64,000 nucleotides of DNA. It comes from Paraburkholderia dilworthii. Lineage in GTDB: Bacteria; Pseudomonadota; Gammaproteobacteria; Burkholderiales; Burkholderiaceae. The stretch covers positions 109 through 64,108 of the forward strand of contig NZ_AWZT01000041.1 in assembly GCF_000472525.1 (NCBI RefSeq), written 5' to 3'. Below, piece after piece: positions 17,819 through 26,972 of this stretch (position 1 is its first letter; each line of letters opens with the position of its first letter). A program made the position numbers and the translations under genes. The notes below the pieces were generated by a model, which saw nothing but the letters and a program-made list of their open reading frames with translations, did not search any database and was not told the DNA's origin.

Positions 17819-17832
17819 TGATAGGATTATCA
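17819..17832. promoter_or_regulatory. Candidate operator upstream of deoC
   Basis: An inverted repeat, TGATA and TATCA separated by four bases, lies 70 bases upstream of the deoC start in an AT-rich pocket. It is placed where a DeoR-type repressor would act. The rest of 17833-18084 holds no gene I can support. Confidence 0.35.
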
Positions 17833-18084
17833 CAAGCGGGACGCGCGGATTCTCACATTTCGCACTCGCTCGCCATGCGTCGCGTTCACCGTTGTTATCA
17901 CGTCGCAAGCTATCTGATGCAAACGTCACAACGATATGCGGCGGCCGCTCGCCTGGAGACTTGAAAACGATTCGCGAGAGTTGCGGCAGTCCGCGTCGCA
18001 GCCGAGCCGATCCGCCGAGATGGCGAGCAGCGAACCCGCCATCGCTGACCGAGCCTTTGCACGAGTCACCCACGCAAAAGAGCC

Positions 18085-18744
18085 TTAGTGCCGCCACGAT
18101 CCATGCGGTAATTCCTCGTCCCGGCGAGCGGCCGCGAGGCCCGCGACCATGCCCGCCCGGTCGTGCGCGATGCAGTACACCGGCTTCGCGCGCTCGAAGC
18201 GCCAACTGTCGGCGAGCGGGCCCGCATCGACGGGATCGAAGCCGAACTGATCCACGAGTGCGCTCACGACATCTTTTGCTTGCGGATCGTCGGCGGCTAG
18301 CGGCAACGCGCGGCGATCCGGTGTGCCGGTCGCCGTGCCGGCCGTTTCCAGGTCTTTCGCGAGGATGGCATTGAACGCCTTCACCACTCTCGCGCCCGGC
18401 AAGGCGGCGGCAAGCAGCAGGCTCGTCGTCGTCACGCCGCTCTCCAGTGCTTCCATTCGACCGTCGCGGTCCGGATAGTGATTGCATGTGTCGATAACGA
18501 TCTTGCCGTCGAGCGCGGCAACCGGCAGCGCACCGATCTGCCCGAACGGCACCGCCACCACGACGATGTCGCCGAACTTCGCTGCCTCCTGTGCCGTGCC
18601 CGTCGCGCAGCCGAGCGCCGCCGCCGTGCTGATCAAGGTTTTGGGATCGCGCGAATTGGCGATCATTACTTCGTGGCCGTTGCGCTGTGCGACGGTCGCC
18701 ATCGCGCGACCGAGGAAACCCGCGCCGAGAATGCCTATCTTCAT
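18085..18744 (-). CDS. NADP-binding oxidoreductase (F420 reductase-like)
   Basis: A 219-residue Rossmann-fold protein. The dinucleotide motif is GILGAGFLGRAMA at the N-terminus with NSRD after strand 2, which suggests NADP. The segments VVVAVPFGQI and VIDTCNHYPDRDG and the VKAFNAILAKDL helix fit the family of NADPH-dependent F420 reductases and YedG-like reductases; these bacteria are not known to use F420 widely, so the substrate is open. The start at 18744 has GGAGTG upstream; the frame is open to 18804. It is divergent from a LysR gene whose product probably controls it. Confidence 0.83.
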   Translation of the reverse strand: MKIGILGAGFLGRAMATVAQRNGHEVMIANSRDPKTLISTAAALGCATGTAQEAAKFGDIVVVAVPFGQIGALPVAALDGKIVIDTCNHYPDRDGRMEALESGVTTTSLLLAAALPGARVVKAFNAILAKDLETAGTATGTPDRRALPLAADDPQAKDVVSALVDQFGFDPVDAGPLADSWRFERAKPVYCIAHDRAGMVAGLAAARRDEELPHGSWRH

Positions 18745-18880
18745 GTTCCACACTCCATGCATGTCTGAGGACCGTTCCGCTGAGCACACGCTCATCGGTG
18801 ACACGGACTATGATTCAAAACTCACGCGTGATAAACGCGCCTGTCACGACGACTGTCGAAAGCAATAGTGGGGAATGTGC

Positions 18881-19780
18881 ATGGATCGGCTCACCAGCAT
18901 GGCTGTGTTTGTCAAAACCGCCGATAGCGGTTCGTTCGCGGCAGCCGCGCTCGCGTTCGGCATTTCGTCGCAGATGGCCGGCAAGCATGTAAGCATGCTG
19001 GAAGAGCGCGTCGGCGCGCGGCTGCTGAACCGCACGACGCGTCGCCAGAGCCTCACCGAGATCGGTCAGATTTTTTACGAACGCTGCAAGGCGCTGCTTG
19101 CCGACGCGGAAGCGGCGGAGTCGGTCGCGCAGGAATTGTCGGCCTCGCCGCGCGGACGCTTGCGCATTACCGCGCCTGTCACGTTCGGCGCCTGCTGCCT
19201 TGCGCCGATGATTACGCACTACCTGGAAGCGCATCCGGACGTGCGGGTCGAGTTGACGCTGACCGACCGCTTCGTCGATCTGGTCGACGAAGCTTACGAG
19301 GCTGCGATCCGGCTTGGCGCGCTATCCGATTCCACGCTGATCGCGCGGCCGTTGATGCCGTACCGGCTGGTCGCCTGCGCGTCGCCGGCTTACTTGGCCA
19401 AGCGCGGCGAGCCGACCACGCCGCAGGCGCTGACGGCGCACGACTGCCTCGCGTTCATGTTCACGAGCATGCCGGCCGCGACCGAATGGCGTTTCATCGA
19501 CGCCGCGCAGCGGGAACACGCCGTGCCGGTTTCCGGCCGCTTCGAGGCCAACGACGTCAAGGCGCTGCTTGCCGCCGCGCTCAACGGCGCCGGCATCGTC
19601 CTCGCGCCGGAAGTTGCCGTGCGCGACGAACTCGCGGCGGGACGGCTGGTGCGGCTGCTCACCGGCTATGAAGCGCCCGCGCGGCCCATGCACCTTGTGT
19701 TTCCGGCGAGCCGCGTCACGCCGAAACTGCGCACGTTCATCGAGCAAGTGGTTGCGGAGTTCGGGCCGTCTGGTGCCTAA
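18881..19780 (+). CDS. LysR-family transcriptional regulator
   Basis: A 299-residue LysR regulator. The winged helix-turn-helix covers residues 1-60 (MDRLTSMAVFVKTADSGSF, then SQMAGKHVSMLEERVGARLL); the rest is a periplasmic-binding-like sensor with ALLAAALNGAGIVLAPE. The second ATG (18881) is preferred because GGGGA lies 6 bases upstream, whereas it lies only 2 bases from the ATG at 18875. The gene is divergent from the oxidoreductase at 18744, the typical LysR-target layout, with about 135 bases shared. Effector unknown. Confidence 0.88.
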   Translation: MDRLTSMAVFVKTADSGSFAAAALAFGISSQMAGKHVSMLEERVGARLLNRTTRRQSLTEIGQIFYERCKALLADAEAAESVAQELSASPRGRLRITAPVTFGACCLAPMITHYLEAHPDVRVELTLTDRFVDLVDEAYEAAIRLGALSDSTLIARPLMPYRLVACASPAYLAKRGEPTTPQALTAHDCLAFMFTSMPAATEWRFIDAAQREHAVPVSGRFEANDVKALLAAALNGAGIVLAPEVAVRDELAAGRLVRLLTGYEAPARPMHLVFPASRVTPKLRTFIEQVVAEFGPSGA

Positions 19781-20172
19781 GAAATCGAAGAACGTGGACA
19801 TGATGCCTAGCGCGGCGCCGCGGGCTTTTGCAGGCCGCGTCGTAAGAAACATGCTCCTGCATGCGGGCACGAATGCGCCGCCCAGATCAGCTTTGGATCT
19901 ACATGCCAAGAGCGTGCTCAAGCGCTCCCCGGAAAGCCGCCAATCTCACTGCATTGCCCGCGAGAATGATCGGCTTTGCCCGCGTTGGGCGCCGCACAAG
20001 GCAAAATACGGGTTTTGCGCGCGCGAAGCGCCGCGCGGCAGGAAGCGGTGATGCACCGGCCGCCGCCGCGCCGCACGCCCTCACCACATCGCGCGATAAC
20101 GGCCAGGCCAACCCGTCGCGCGTCGCGCACACAGGACAGCTCGTCCTTGAACAGAGCATCTCAGGAGCATTT
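19781..20172. other. Upstream region of the DUF2760-Hsp70 operon
   Basis: This 392-base stretch holds no supported gene. A perfect inverted repeat GCAAAA-(6)-TTTTGC lies at 20001-20018, about 155 bases before the DUF2760 start; it could be an operator or a hairpin. No CIRCE (HrcA) element or clear sigma-32 promoter was recognised, although heat-shock control would be expected for Hsp70 genes. Confidence 0.45.
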
Positions 20173-20754
20173 ATGACCGATTCGAACCCGTCCTTCCTCG
20201 GCAGGATTTCACTGGCCGTCAGCGCGTTTTTCCGCATACTCGGCGACGGCGAATTCGCCGCCGGCGTGCTGCGCGTGCGCGACGGCGGCACGGCTGCGCA
20301 GACCCGGACGCAAACGCCCGCGCCGTCGCCCGCTTCACAGCCCGCTTCACAGCCCGCGCCGTCGCTCAAAGAAGCCAACCCCGACGCCGCGCTGCAACTG
20401 CTCGGCCTGCTGCAACGCGACGCGCGTTTTATCGATTTCGTCGAGGAAGACATCAAGCGTTTCAGCGACGCCGATATCGGCGCCGCCGCGCGCCTCGTCC
20501 ACGAAGGTTGCCGCGCGACGCTGCGTGAGCACTTCACGATCCGCCCGGTGCGCGACGAAGCGGAAGGCAGCCGCGTGACGCTTCAGGAAGGTTTCGACGC
20601 CAGCGCGATCCGCCTGACCGGCAACGTCGTCGGCAAGGCGCCGTTTAGCGGCAACATCAGCCATCGCGGCTGGCGGGTCGACGAAGTGCGTCTGCCGAAG
20701 CTCGCCGAGAGCCACAACGCAAACGTGATAGCGCCGGCCGAGGTGGAGCTATGA
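20173..20754 (+). CDS. DUF2760 domain protein
   Basis: A 193-residue protein matching DUF2760, a family of unknown function usually found beside Hsp70-like genes. An N-terminal segment with some hydrophobic character (FLGRISLAVSAFFRILG) is followed by a short Ala/Pro/Ser/Gln linker of repeated SQPA units, then a conserved domain from about residue 75 (ALQLLGLLQRDARFIDFVEE) to the end (ISHRGWRVDEVRLP). An AGGAG ribosome site lies 5 bases before the ATG at 20173; the upstream frame to 19861 looks non-coding. Its stop overlaps the next Hsp70 start as ATGA, so translation is coupled. Confidence 0.87.
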   Translation: MTDSNPSFLGRISLAVSAFFRILGDGEFAAGVLRVRDGGTAAQTRTQTPAPSPASQPASQPAPSLKEANPDAALQLLGLLQRDARFIDFVEEDIKRFSDADIGAAARLVHEGCRATLREHFTIRPVRDEAEGSRVTLQEGFDASAIRLTGNVVGKAPFSGNISHRGWRVDEVRLPKLAESHNANVIAPAEVEL

Positions 20755-22613
20755 ACGGCGCGCGCTATTCCATCGGCATCGATCTGGGCACGACGCACTG
20801 CGCGCTGTCCTACGTGGACACAAGCGCGAGCGACGGCGAGAAGACCACGCTGACGGTGTTGTCCATCGCCCAGCTCACCGGGCCCGGCGCCGTTGCCGAT
20901 CTCGATCTGCTGCCCTCATTCCTGTACCTGCCGCATCCCGATGAACTTGCATCGGGTGACCTCCATCTGCCGTGGACCGGCGAGCGTGAGTTCGCGGTGG
21001 GCGAATTCGCGCGCAGCCGCGGCGCGTCGACACCGATCCGGCTCGTGTCGAGCGCGAAAAGCTGGCTCTGCCATCCGGGCGTCGATCGCCGCGCGGCCAT
21101 TCTGCCCAACGATGCGCCGGCCGAAGTCGCACGCGTGTCGCCGCTCGAAAGCTCGGTGCGCTATCTGACGCATCTGCGCGAAGCCTGGGACCACCTGCAT
21201 CCCGACGCGCCGTTTCGCGAGCAGGACGTCACGGTCACGATTCCGGCATCGTTCGACCCGGCCGCGCGCGAGCTGACCGCCGAAGCCGCCGAGGCCGCGG
21301 GATACGGCCGCATGACGCTGCTCGAAGAACCGCAGGCGGCGCTCTATAGCTGGATCCAGAAGAGCGGCGGCCAGTGGCGCAAGCAGGTCAAGGTCGGCGA
21401 CATCATTCTCGTGGTCGATGTGGGCGGCGGCACCACGGACCTGTCGCTGATCGCCGTGATCGAGCGCGACGGTAATCTCGAACTGCATCGTGTGGCGGTC
21501 GGCGAACACATTCTGCTCGGCGGCGACAACATGGACCTCGCGCTGGCGCACGTGGTCGCGCGCAAGCTCGCGGCGCAAGGCACTCAGGCCGACGCGTGGC
21601 AGTTGCGCGCCCTCACCTATGCATGCCGCTCGGCCAAGGAAACGCTGCTCAGCGATCCCGCCACCGACACCGTGCCGCTCGTCGTGCCGAGCCGCGGCTC
21701 GAAGCTGATCGGCGGATCGATCCGCACCGAGCTCACGCGCGCGGAGTTGACGCAGACCATCCTCGACGGCTTCTTCCCGCAGGTGGACAGCGCCGCGCGT
21801 CCGGTGAGCCGCGCGCGGGCCGGTCTTACGCAACTTGGTTTGCCGTATGCGCAGGACGCCGGCATCACGCGGCATCTGGCGGCGTTCCTCGGCCGTCAGG
21901 TCGGCGCGCTCGCCGAGCTCGATGGTCTGCGCGAGAGCGCATCCGACGCCGCCGCCGCGCAAGGTGCGAGCTTCCTGCATCCCACGGCGGTGCTGTTCAA
22001 CGGCGGCGTATTCAAGTCGCCGTTGCTCGTCGAGCGCATTATGGACACGCTGAACGGCTGGCTCGCCGCAGAAGGCGCGGCGCCGGCGCGGCTGCTCGAA
22101 GGCGCCGATCTCGACCTGGCCGTCGCACGCGGTGCGGCCTACTACGGCTACGTGCGACGCGGCCAGGGCGTGCGGATTCGCGGCGGCACCGCGCGCGCTT
22201 ACTACATTGCGATCGAATCGGCGATGCCCGCCGTGCCCGGGCTGGAGCCGCCGATCCAGGCGTTGTGTGTAGCACCCTTCGGCATGGAGGAAGGCACTGA
22301 GGCGGAACTCCCCGCACAGGAGTTCGGGCTCGTCGTCGGCGAGCCGGTGCACTTCCGGTTCTTCGGGTCGTCGGTGCGCCGCCAGGATCAGGTCGGCACG
22401 CTGCTGGACTTCTGGGGCCCGGACGAATTGCAGGAACTCGAGGAGATCCAGGCGACGCTGCCCGCCGCGGGCCGCACCACGGGTGAAGTCGTGCCGGTCA
22501 AGCTGCACGCGCGCGTGACCGAAGCGGGCACGCTCGAACTCGAAGCCGTGCCGCGCGGCACCGACGAGCGCTGGAAGGTCGAGTTCGACGTGCGCGGCAA
22601 CGCGAATGCATGA
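20751..22613 (+). CDS. Hsp70-family ATPase
   Basis: A 620-residue DnaK-like protein. Nucleotide-binding motifs are clear: phosphate 1 IGIDLGTTHCALSYV at the N-terminus, phosphate 2 VVDVGGGTTDLSL near 222, and GGDNMDLALA near 257; the adenosine region has FNGGVFKSP. After about residue 450 it has a short beta-rich part rather than a full DnaK substrate domain with lid. No signal peptide. It overlaps DUF2760 and the following gene by 4 bases each (ATGA). It resembles the YegD-like branch of cytoplasmic Hsp70s, whose clients are unknown. Confidence 0.9.
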   Translation: MNGARYSIGIDLGTTHCALSYVDTSASDGEKTTLTVLSIAQLTGPGAVADLDLLPSFLYLPHPDELASGDLHLPWTGEREFAVGEFARSRGASTPIRLVSSAKSWLCHPGVDRRAAILPNDAPAEVARVSPLESSVRYLTHLREAWDHLHPDAPFREQDVTVTIPASFDPAARELTAEAAEAAGYGRMTLLEEPQAALYSWIQKSGGQWRKQVKVGDIILVVDVGGGTTDLSLIAVIERDGNLELHRVAVGEHILLGGDNMDLALAHVVARKLAAQGTQADAWQLRALTYACRSAKETLLSDPATDTVPLVVPSRGSKLIGGSIRTELTRAELTQTILDGFFPQVDSAARPVSRARAGLTQLGLPYAQDAGITRHLAAFLGRQVGALAELDGLRESASDAAAAQGASFLHPTAVLFNGGVFKSPLLVERIMDTLNGWLAAEGAAPARLLEGADLDLAVARGAAYYGYVRRGQGVRIRGGTARAYYIAIESAMPAVPGLEPPIQALCVAPFGMEEGTEAELPAQEFGLVVGEPVHFRFFGSSVRRQDQVGTLLDFWGPDELQELEEIQATLPAAGRTTGEVVPVKLHARVTEAGTLELEAVPRGTDERWKVEFDVRGNANA

Positions 22614-25600
22614 GTGAGATGAAGCGGTACAGCGTCGGCATCGATCTCGGCACCAGCAATACGGTGCTCGCTTATGCGCAAGCCGGGTCTGATGAGATTC
22701 GCGTGTTCGAGATCGAACAGCTTGTGAGTCCCGGCGAAGTTGCCGCGCGTGCGCTGCTGCCGTCGGTGCGGTATCACGCCGCGCAAGGCGAGCTAAGCGC
22801 GGGCGATCTGCAATTGCCGTGGAGCGAGGGGCAATGGGCTTCATCGGCAGTTGCGGATAAGGGCGCGGGGCAAGCTGCTGGTCCAGGTGCGAACGCAGGC
22901 ACAGGGCAAACGCCGAGCCAACGCGCGGATCAGGACACTCGGCAAGCCGTGGGCCAACGCGCGGTTCAAAACGCTCGGCAAGTCGATGGCCAACGCGCGG
23001 ATCAGAACGCAACCCGAACCACGAGCCCAAGCGCGACTGAGAACGCAGTTCACACCGCAAGCCAACGCGCGAATAACGCCGCCGTACCCTTCGGCGATGG
23101 CTCGGACGCACAAGCGGTCGTAATAGGCCGGCTCGCGCGGCTACTCGGCGCTCAGATCCCGGGGCGTCTGGTGACGAGCGCGAAAAGCTGGCTTTCGCAT
23201 GCATCGGTCGATCGGGTTGCGCCAATTCTGCCTTGGGGCGCCGCCGACGAAGTCCACAAAGTCTCGCCGGTCGAAGCCAGCGCGAGCTATCTGGCGCACG
23301 TGCGCGCAGCGTGGAATCAACGCTTTCCCGACGCGCCACTCGAACACCAGGACGTGGTGCTCACGGTCCCCGCTTCTTTCGACGAAGGCGCCCGCGCGCT
23401 GACTGTCGAAGCGGCCCGCATGGCCGGCCTGCCCGCGCTGCGGCTGCTCGAAGAACCGCAGGCGGCGTTTTACGACTGGCTGTTCCATCATCGCGAACGG
23501 CTTCGGGCGGAACTCGCGCACACGCGTCTCGTGCTGATCTGCGACGTGGGCGGCGGCACCACCGATCTCACGTTGATCGAAGTCAGCATGGCGGATGGCG
23601 AGCCACAACTCACGCGTATCGGCGTGGGTAATCATCTGATGCTCGGCGGCGACAACATGGATCTGGCGCTCGCGCATCTGGTCGAAGCGCGCCTCGCCGG
23701 CGGCGGTGAGCGCACGCGTTTGTCGGCGGCGAGCCTTTCGCAACTGGTCGAGCGTTGCCGGGGCGCGAAGGAGCTACTGCTCGGAGCGCAGGCGCCCGAG
23801 TCGGCGTCGATCACGCTGCTCGGTGCGGGCTCCAGGCTCGTCGGCGGCGCGCGCACGGCTCAGATCACGCGCGATGAAGTGGAGCGCGTGATCGTCGACG
23901 GATTTTTTCCGGCGGTGGCGTCGCACGAACGGCCCGGGCGGCCGCGTGGCGCAATCGTCGAGTTCGGCTTGCCCTATGCGACCGATGCCGCCGTCACGCG
24001 CCATATCGCCGCTTTTTTGAGCCGCTTTGAGGCGCAGTCGCGTAAGGCGTTGGGTCGCGATGGCCGGGACGGGCGGGATGCCGGTGCGGCGAACGGTGGC
24101 GATGCGAGGACCGCAAAGGATGCGGGTGCCGAGGCCGCTTCCGACCCCACTCCACGCGTCGACGCAGCGTCCGACGCGAGCGCCCAGCCCTCACCGCTAC
24201 CCGTGCCCGACACCCTGCTGCTGAACGGCGGCGTCTTTCGCGCGCACGCATTGACGCAGCGCCTCGCGAACACGCTACGCACATGGCGCGGCGAGCCGCT
24301 CAACGTGCTGCACAACGACAATCCCGATGTCGCAGTCGCGCGCGGTGCGGTCGCCTATAGCCTCGCGCGCGCGGGCGGCGCGCCGAAAATCGGCGGCGGC
24401 TCGCCGCGCAGCTACTTCCTCGTACTCGACGAAACCGCCGGCGGCAAACAGGAATCGCAGCCCGCGCAACGCGGCATCTGCCTGCTGCCGCGCGGCACCG
24501 AAGAAGGCCACGAAATCCTGATTGCGGACCGCACATTCGCGCTGCGGCTCGGGCACCCAGTGCGCTTTCACCTCGTGTCGTCGAGCGCGGACACGGTTTA
24601 TGCGCCCGGCGAACTCGCGGATCTCACGAGCGGCGACTTCGTTCGCTTGCCGCCCATCGCGACGATTGTCCAGCCGCGCGGCGCGAGCAGCGCGCGCGAG
24701 ACCGCCGTGCGGATCGCCACGTCGCTCACCGAGCTCGGCACGCTCGAAGTGCACTGCATCGACCGCGACAATCCCGCCGAGCGCTGGCTTCTGGAATTCC
24801 AGCTGCGTCGCGAGGACGCGCAGGTGAACCTCGCTGACGATTCGACGCAAGCGCGTCATCCGCGGCTGAACGAAGCCATCGAGCAGATCGACCGTTGCTT
24901 CGGTTCACGCTCGCAAAACGTCGATAAAAAGGAAGTCAAACGCCTGCGCGCGCAACTCGAGCAGTTGCTCGGCTCGCGCGAAAGCTGGGACAGCGCGCTG
25001 CTGCGGGAACTGTTCGGCGCGCTGTGGGAACGCGCGCGCAGGCGCCGCCGCTCGGCGGATCATGAGCGGCTGTGGCTGAATCTCGCCGGCTATTGCGTGC
25101 GCCCAGGCTTTGGCTATCCGCTCGACGAATGGCGCGTCGAGCAGCTGTGGTCGCTATTCGATGACGGTATTCAGTACGTCCAGGAAAGCCAGGTCTGGTC
25201 CGAATGGTGGACGCTGTGGCGCCGCGCGGCGGGCGGCCTCGATGAAAGCGCGCAACTGCGGGTGCTCGATGCGATGCACTATTTGCAGACGGCCGCGCAA
25301 TCGCGTCACAAGCTGCCGTTCGACGTGTCGAAAACGGGCATCGCCGATATGGTGCGCCTGAGCGCGTCGCTCGAACGCATTCCTGTCGCGCGCAAAATCG
25401 AGCTCGGCGAGTCGGTGCTCGCGCGTTTGCAGAAACCTTCGGAGAATCATCAAAGCTGGTGGGCGGTTGGGCGCATCGGCGCGCGCCGGCCATTCTATGG
25501 CAGCGCGCATAGCGTCGTGCCGCCTGAAGTGGCCAGTCAATGGCTCGACGCGATTCTCGCGCTCGACTGGAAGAAGGTTGATCCAGCCGCCTTTGCCGCG

Positions 25601-25804
25601 GTCCAGATCGCGCGCATGACGGGCGACCGTTCGCGCGATGTGCCGGAGGAGATGCGCAATGCCGTGCTGCGCCGGCTCGAAGCGGCGAGCGCGCCGCGCG
25701 TGTGGGTCACGATGGTTAGCGAAACCGTCGAACTCGATAACGCCGACGAAGGCCGCGTGTTCGGCGAGTCCTTGCCGGCGGGGCTGAAACTCATCTCGGA
25801 CTGA
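22610..25804 (+). CDS. Large Hsp70-family ATPase with C-terminal DUF3731-like extension
   Basis: A 1064-residue DnaK-like protein. ATPase motifs: VGIDLGTSNTVLAYA (9-23), LICDVGGGTTDLTL and GGDNMDLALA. Two low-complexity insertions interrupt the ATPase domain: residues about 80-158, a run of degenerate QRADQ-like repeats, and about 488-530, rich in Gly/Asp/Ala. From about 740 a helical C-terminal extension (LNEAIEQIDRCFGSRSQNVD onward) matches the DUF3731-type tail of Hsp70 proteins paired with DUF2760. Both inserts keep the frame and lie at loop positions, so they look like repeat expansions rather than damage. The three genes form one coupled operon. Confidence 0.9.
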   Translation: MSEMKRYSVGIDLGTSNTVLAYAQAGSDEIRVFEIEQLVSPGEVAARALLPSVRYHAAQGELSAGDLQLPWSEGQWASSAVADKGAGQAAGPGANAGTGQTPSQRADQDTRQAVGQRAVQNARQVDGQRADQNATRTTSPSATENAVHTASQRANNAAVPFGDGSDAQAVVIGRLARLLGAQIPGRLVTSAKSWLSHASVDRVAPILPWGAADEVHKVSPVEASASYLAHVRAAWNQRFPDAPLEHQDVVLTVPASFDEGARALTVEAARMAGLPALRLLEEPQAAFYDWLFHHRERLRAELAHTRLVLICDVGGGTTDLTLIEVSMADGEPQLTRIGVGNHLMLGGDNMDLALAHLVEARLAGGGERTRLSAASLSQLVERCRGAKELLLGAQAPESASITLLGAGSRLVGGARTAQITRDEVERVIVDGFFPAVASHERPGRPRGAIVEFGLPYATDAAVTRHIAAFLSRFEAQSRKALGRDGRDGRDAGAANGGDARTAKDAGAEAASDPTPRVDAASDASAQPSPLPVPDTLLLNGGVFRAHALTQRLANTLRTWRGEPLNVLHNDNPDVAVARGAVAYSLARAGGAPKIGGGSPRSYFLVLDETAGGKQESQPAQRGICLLPRGTEEGHEILIADRTFALRLGHPVRFHLVSSSADTVYAPGELADLTSGDFVRLPPIATIVQPRGASSARETAVRIATSLTELGTLEVHCIDRDNPAERWLLEFQLRREDAQVNLADDSTQARHPRLNEAIEQIDRCFGSRSQNVDKKEVKRLRAQLEQLLGSRESWDSALLRELFGALWERARRRRRSADHERLWLNLAGYCVRPGFGYPLDEWRVEQLWSLFDDGIQYVQESQVWSEWWTLWRRAAGGLDESAQLRVLDAMHYLQTAAQSRHKLPFDVSKTGIADMVRLSASLERIPVARKIELGESVLARLQKPSENHQSWWAVGRIGARRPFYGSAHSVVPPEVASQWLDAILALDWKKVDPAAFAAVQIARMTGDRSRDVPEEMRNAVLRRLEAASAPRVWVTMVSETVELDNADEGRVFGESLPAGLKLISD
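22855..23085 (+). repeat. Degenerate in-frame repeats inside the large Hsp70 gene
   Basis: Imperfect copies of a roughly 30-36 base unit, each containing a version of CCAACGCGCGG or CAAAACGCTCGGCAAG, encode successive QRADQ, QRAVQ and QRAN segments. The reading frame is kept throughout. Slippage or unequal exchange is the probable origin; the copy number may differ between strains. Confidence 0.7.
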
Positions 25805-25840
25805 CAGCGCTCAGGGCCGCTCGCCTCGCGCGTGTAGCCG

Positions 25841-25875
25841 CGTTGTTGCCACCGTTGTTGCCACCGTTGTTGTCG
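25841..25875. repeat. 12-base tandem repeat
   Basis: CGTTGTTGCCAC is repeated nearly three times in tandem (25841-25852, 25853-25864 and a partial third copy), 37 bases after the large Hsp70 gene. No hairpin or T-run; no function inferred. Confidence 0.7.
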
Positions 25876-25886
25876 TGTGTTGCTGT

Positions 25887-26108
25887 TCAAGCCGCCTCGG
25901 CGAGCAGGTTGCGCTCCTCGATGGCAGCCGCGGGCGGCGCAGCGTGATCCACGCCCATCGTTTGCAGTGAGCTTGCGTACGCTTTGACGACGCGACGCAT
26001 CACATGTTCGTCCACCTGACCGATACAGCCGATCCTAAAACTCTCGACTACCGTCAGCTTGCCCGGATCGATGATGAAACCCGTGCTGCTTCATCAATTC
26101 GAACTCTG
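25887..26108 (-). pseudogene. phnW: Remnant of 2-aminoethylphosphonate-pyruvate aminotransferase, 3' end with frameshift
   Basis: About 70 residues match the C-terminus of PhnW, the PLP enzyme that converts 2-aminoethylphosphonate to phosphonoacetaldehyde. The diagnostic run is IIDPGKLTVVESFRIGCIG, then QVDEHVMRRVVKAYASSLQT and a MGV end. A one-base insertion in a TTT run near 26075 breaks the frame between FELMKQHGF and IIDPGKL. PhnW is normally about 365 residues; nothing earlier of it remains before 26226, where an SDR gene begins. The remaining 26109-26225 shows no gene. It implies a former phosphonate locus lost by rearrangement here. Confidence 0.75.
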
Positions 26109-26225
26109 GCAACCTTTTTCTGCGCCGCTTGCCTTCGTGCTGCTTCTCTTCAACCCGTGCGATGCATTCCAACCGGCGTGCGAATCAGGCAGCGCACGCA
26201 CGGTCGAATCGCAAGCATCGTTCTC

Positions 26226-26972
26226 TTAACGTGCACCGCCGCTCGCGATCAGGCTTTCGCCGGTGAGCCAGCGTGCTTCGTCGGACGCGAGGAACGCGAC
26301 GACGTCGGCGATATCGTCCGGCTGACCGATGCGCCCAAGCGGTGTCGTGCTCAACGCCCACGCCTCCAGATCGGAACCGATGATGCCCGCGCTATGCGTA
26401 CCTTCGGTCGCGACCATGCCCGGGTTCACCGAATTCACGCGAATCTTGCGCGGCGCGAGCTCCTTCGCGAGCACGCCCGTGATGCCGTCCACCGCGCCCT
26501 TTGTCGCCGTATAGACCGCGCTGCCCGGCGGCGTGATACGGCTGACAACCGAGCCCACGTTGACGATGCTCGCGCCTTCGCCCAGATGCTTGACCGCCGC
26601 CTGCGTGACTAGCAGCAGGCCGAGCACGTTCACATTGAAGTGCTTGTGGAAGTGCTCTTCGGTGACCTCTTCGATCGGCGCGAATTCGTACACGCCGGAG
26701 TTGTTGACGAGGATATCGAGGTGGCCATAAGTCTCGACCGCCGTATCGACGATGCCTTTCGCATCCGCGGCCTTCGACACGTCGCCTGCCACGGCCAACG
26801 CCTTGCCGCCGGCGGCGGTGATGGCGGCGACCACGTCGTCGGCACCAGACCTGCTCGACGCGTAGTTCACCACCACCGACGCGCCCTGCGCGGCCAATGC
26901 CTTCGCGATTGCCGCGCCAATACCTTTCGATGCGCCTGTTACGACTGCTACCTTGCCTGCGAGCTTGCTCAT
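26226..26972 (-). CDS. Short-chain dehydrogenase/reductase
   Basis: A 248-residue classical SDR. The cofactor motif is TGASKGIGAAIA, NNSG follows strand 4, the catalytic Ser lies in NVGSVVS and the YxxxK pair in YTATKGAVD; PGMVATEGT follows. N40 (VVNYASSRS) suggests NADP preference. It resembles 3-oxoacyl-ACP reductase/glucose dehydrogenase-like SDRs common in Burkholderia, and the substrate cannot be assigned. AGGA lies upstream of the ATG. It stands alone, next to the phnW remnant. Confidence 0.88.
   Translation of the reverse strand: MSKLAGKVAVVTGASKGIGAAIAKALAAQGASVVVNYASSRSGADDVVAAITAAGGKALAVAGDVSKAADAKGIVDTAVETYGHLDILVNNSGVYEFAPIEEVTEEHFHKHFNVNVLGLLLVTQAAVKHLGEGASIVNVGSVVSRITPPGSAVYTATKGAVDGITGVLAKELAPRKIRVNSVNPGMVATEGTHSAGIIGSDLEAWALSTTPLGRIGQPDDIADVVAFLASDEARWLTGESLIASGGAR

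Noticed and set aside
22855..23085. Repeats that might be a CRISPR-like array
   Set aside because: They are degenerate, in frame within a coding gene and lack uniform spacers.
20916..23339. 807-codon minus-strand frame opposite the Hsp70 genes
   Set aside because: A shadow frame caused by high third-position GC; the plus-strand genes have clear ATPase motifs.
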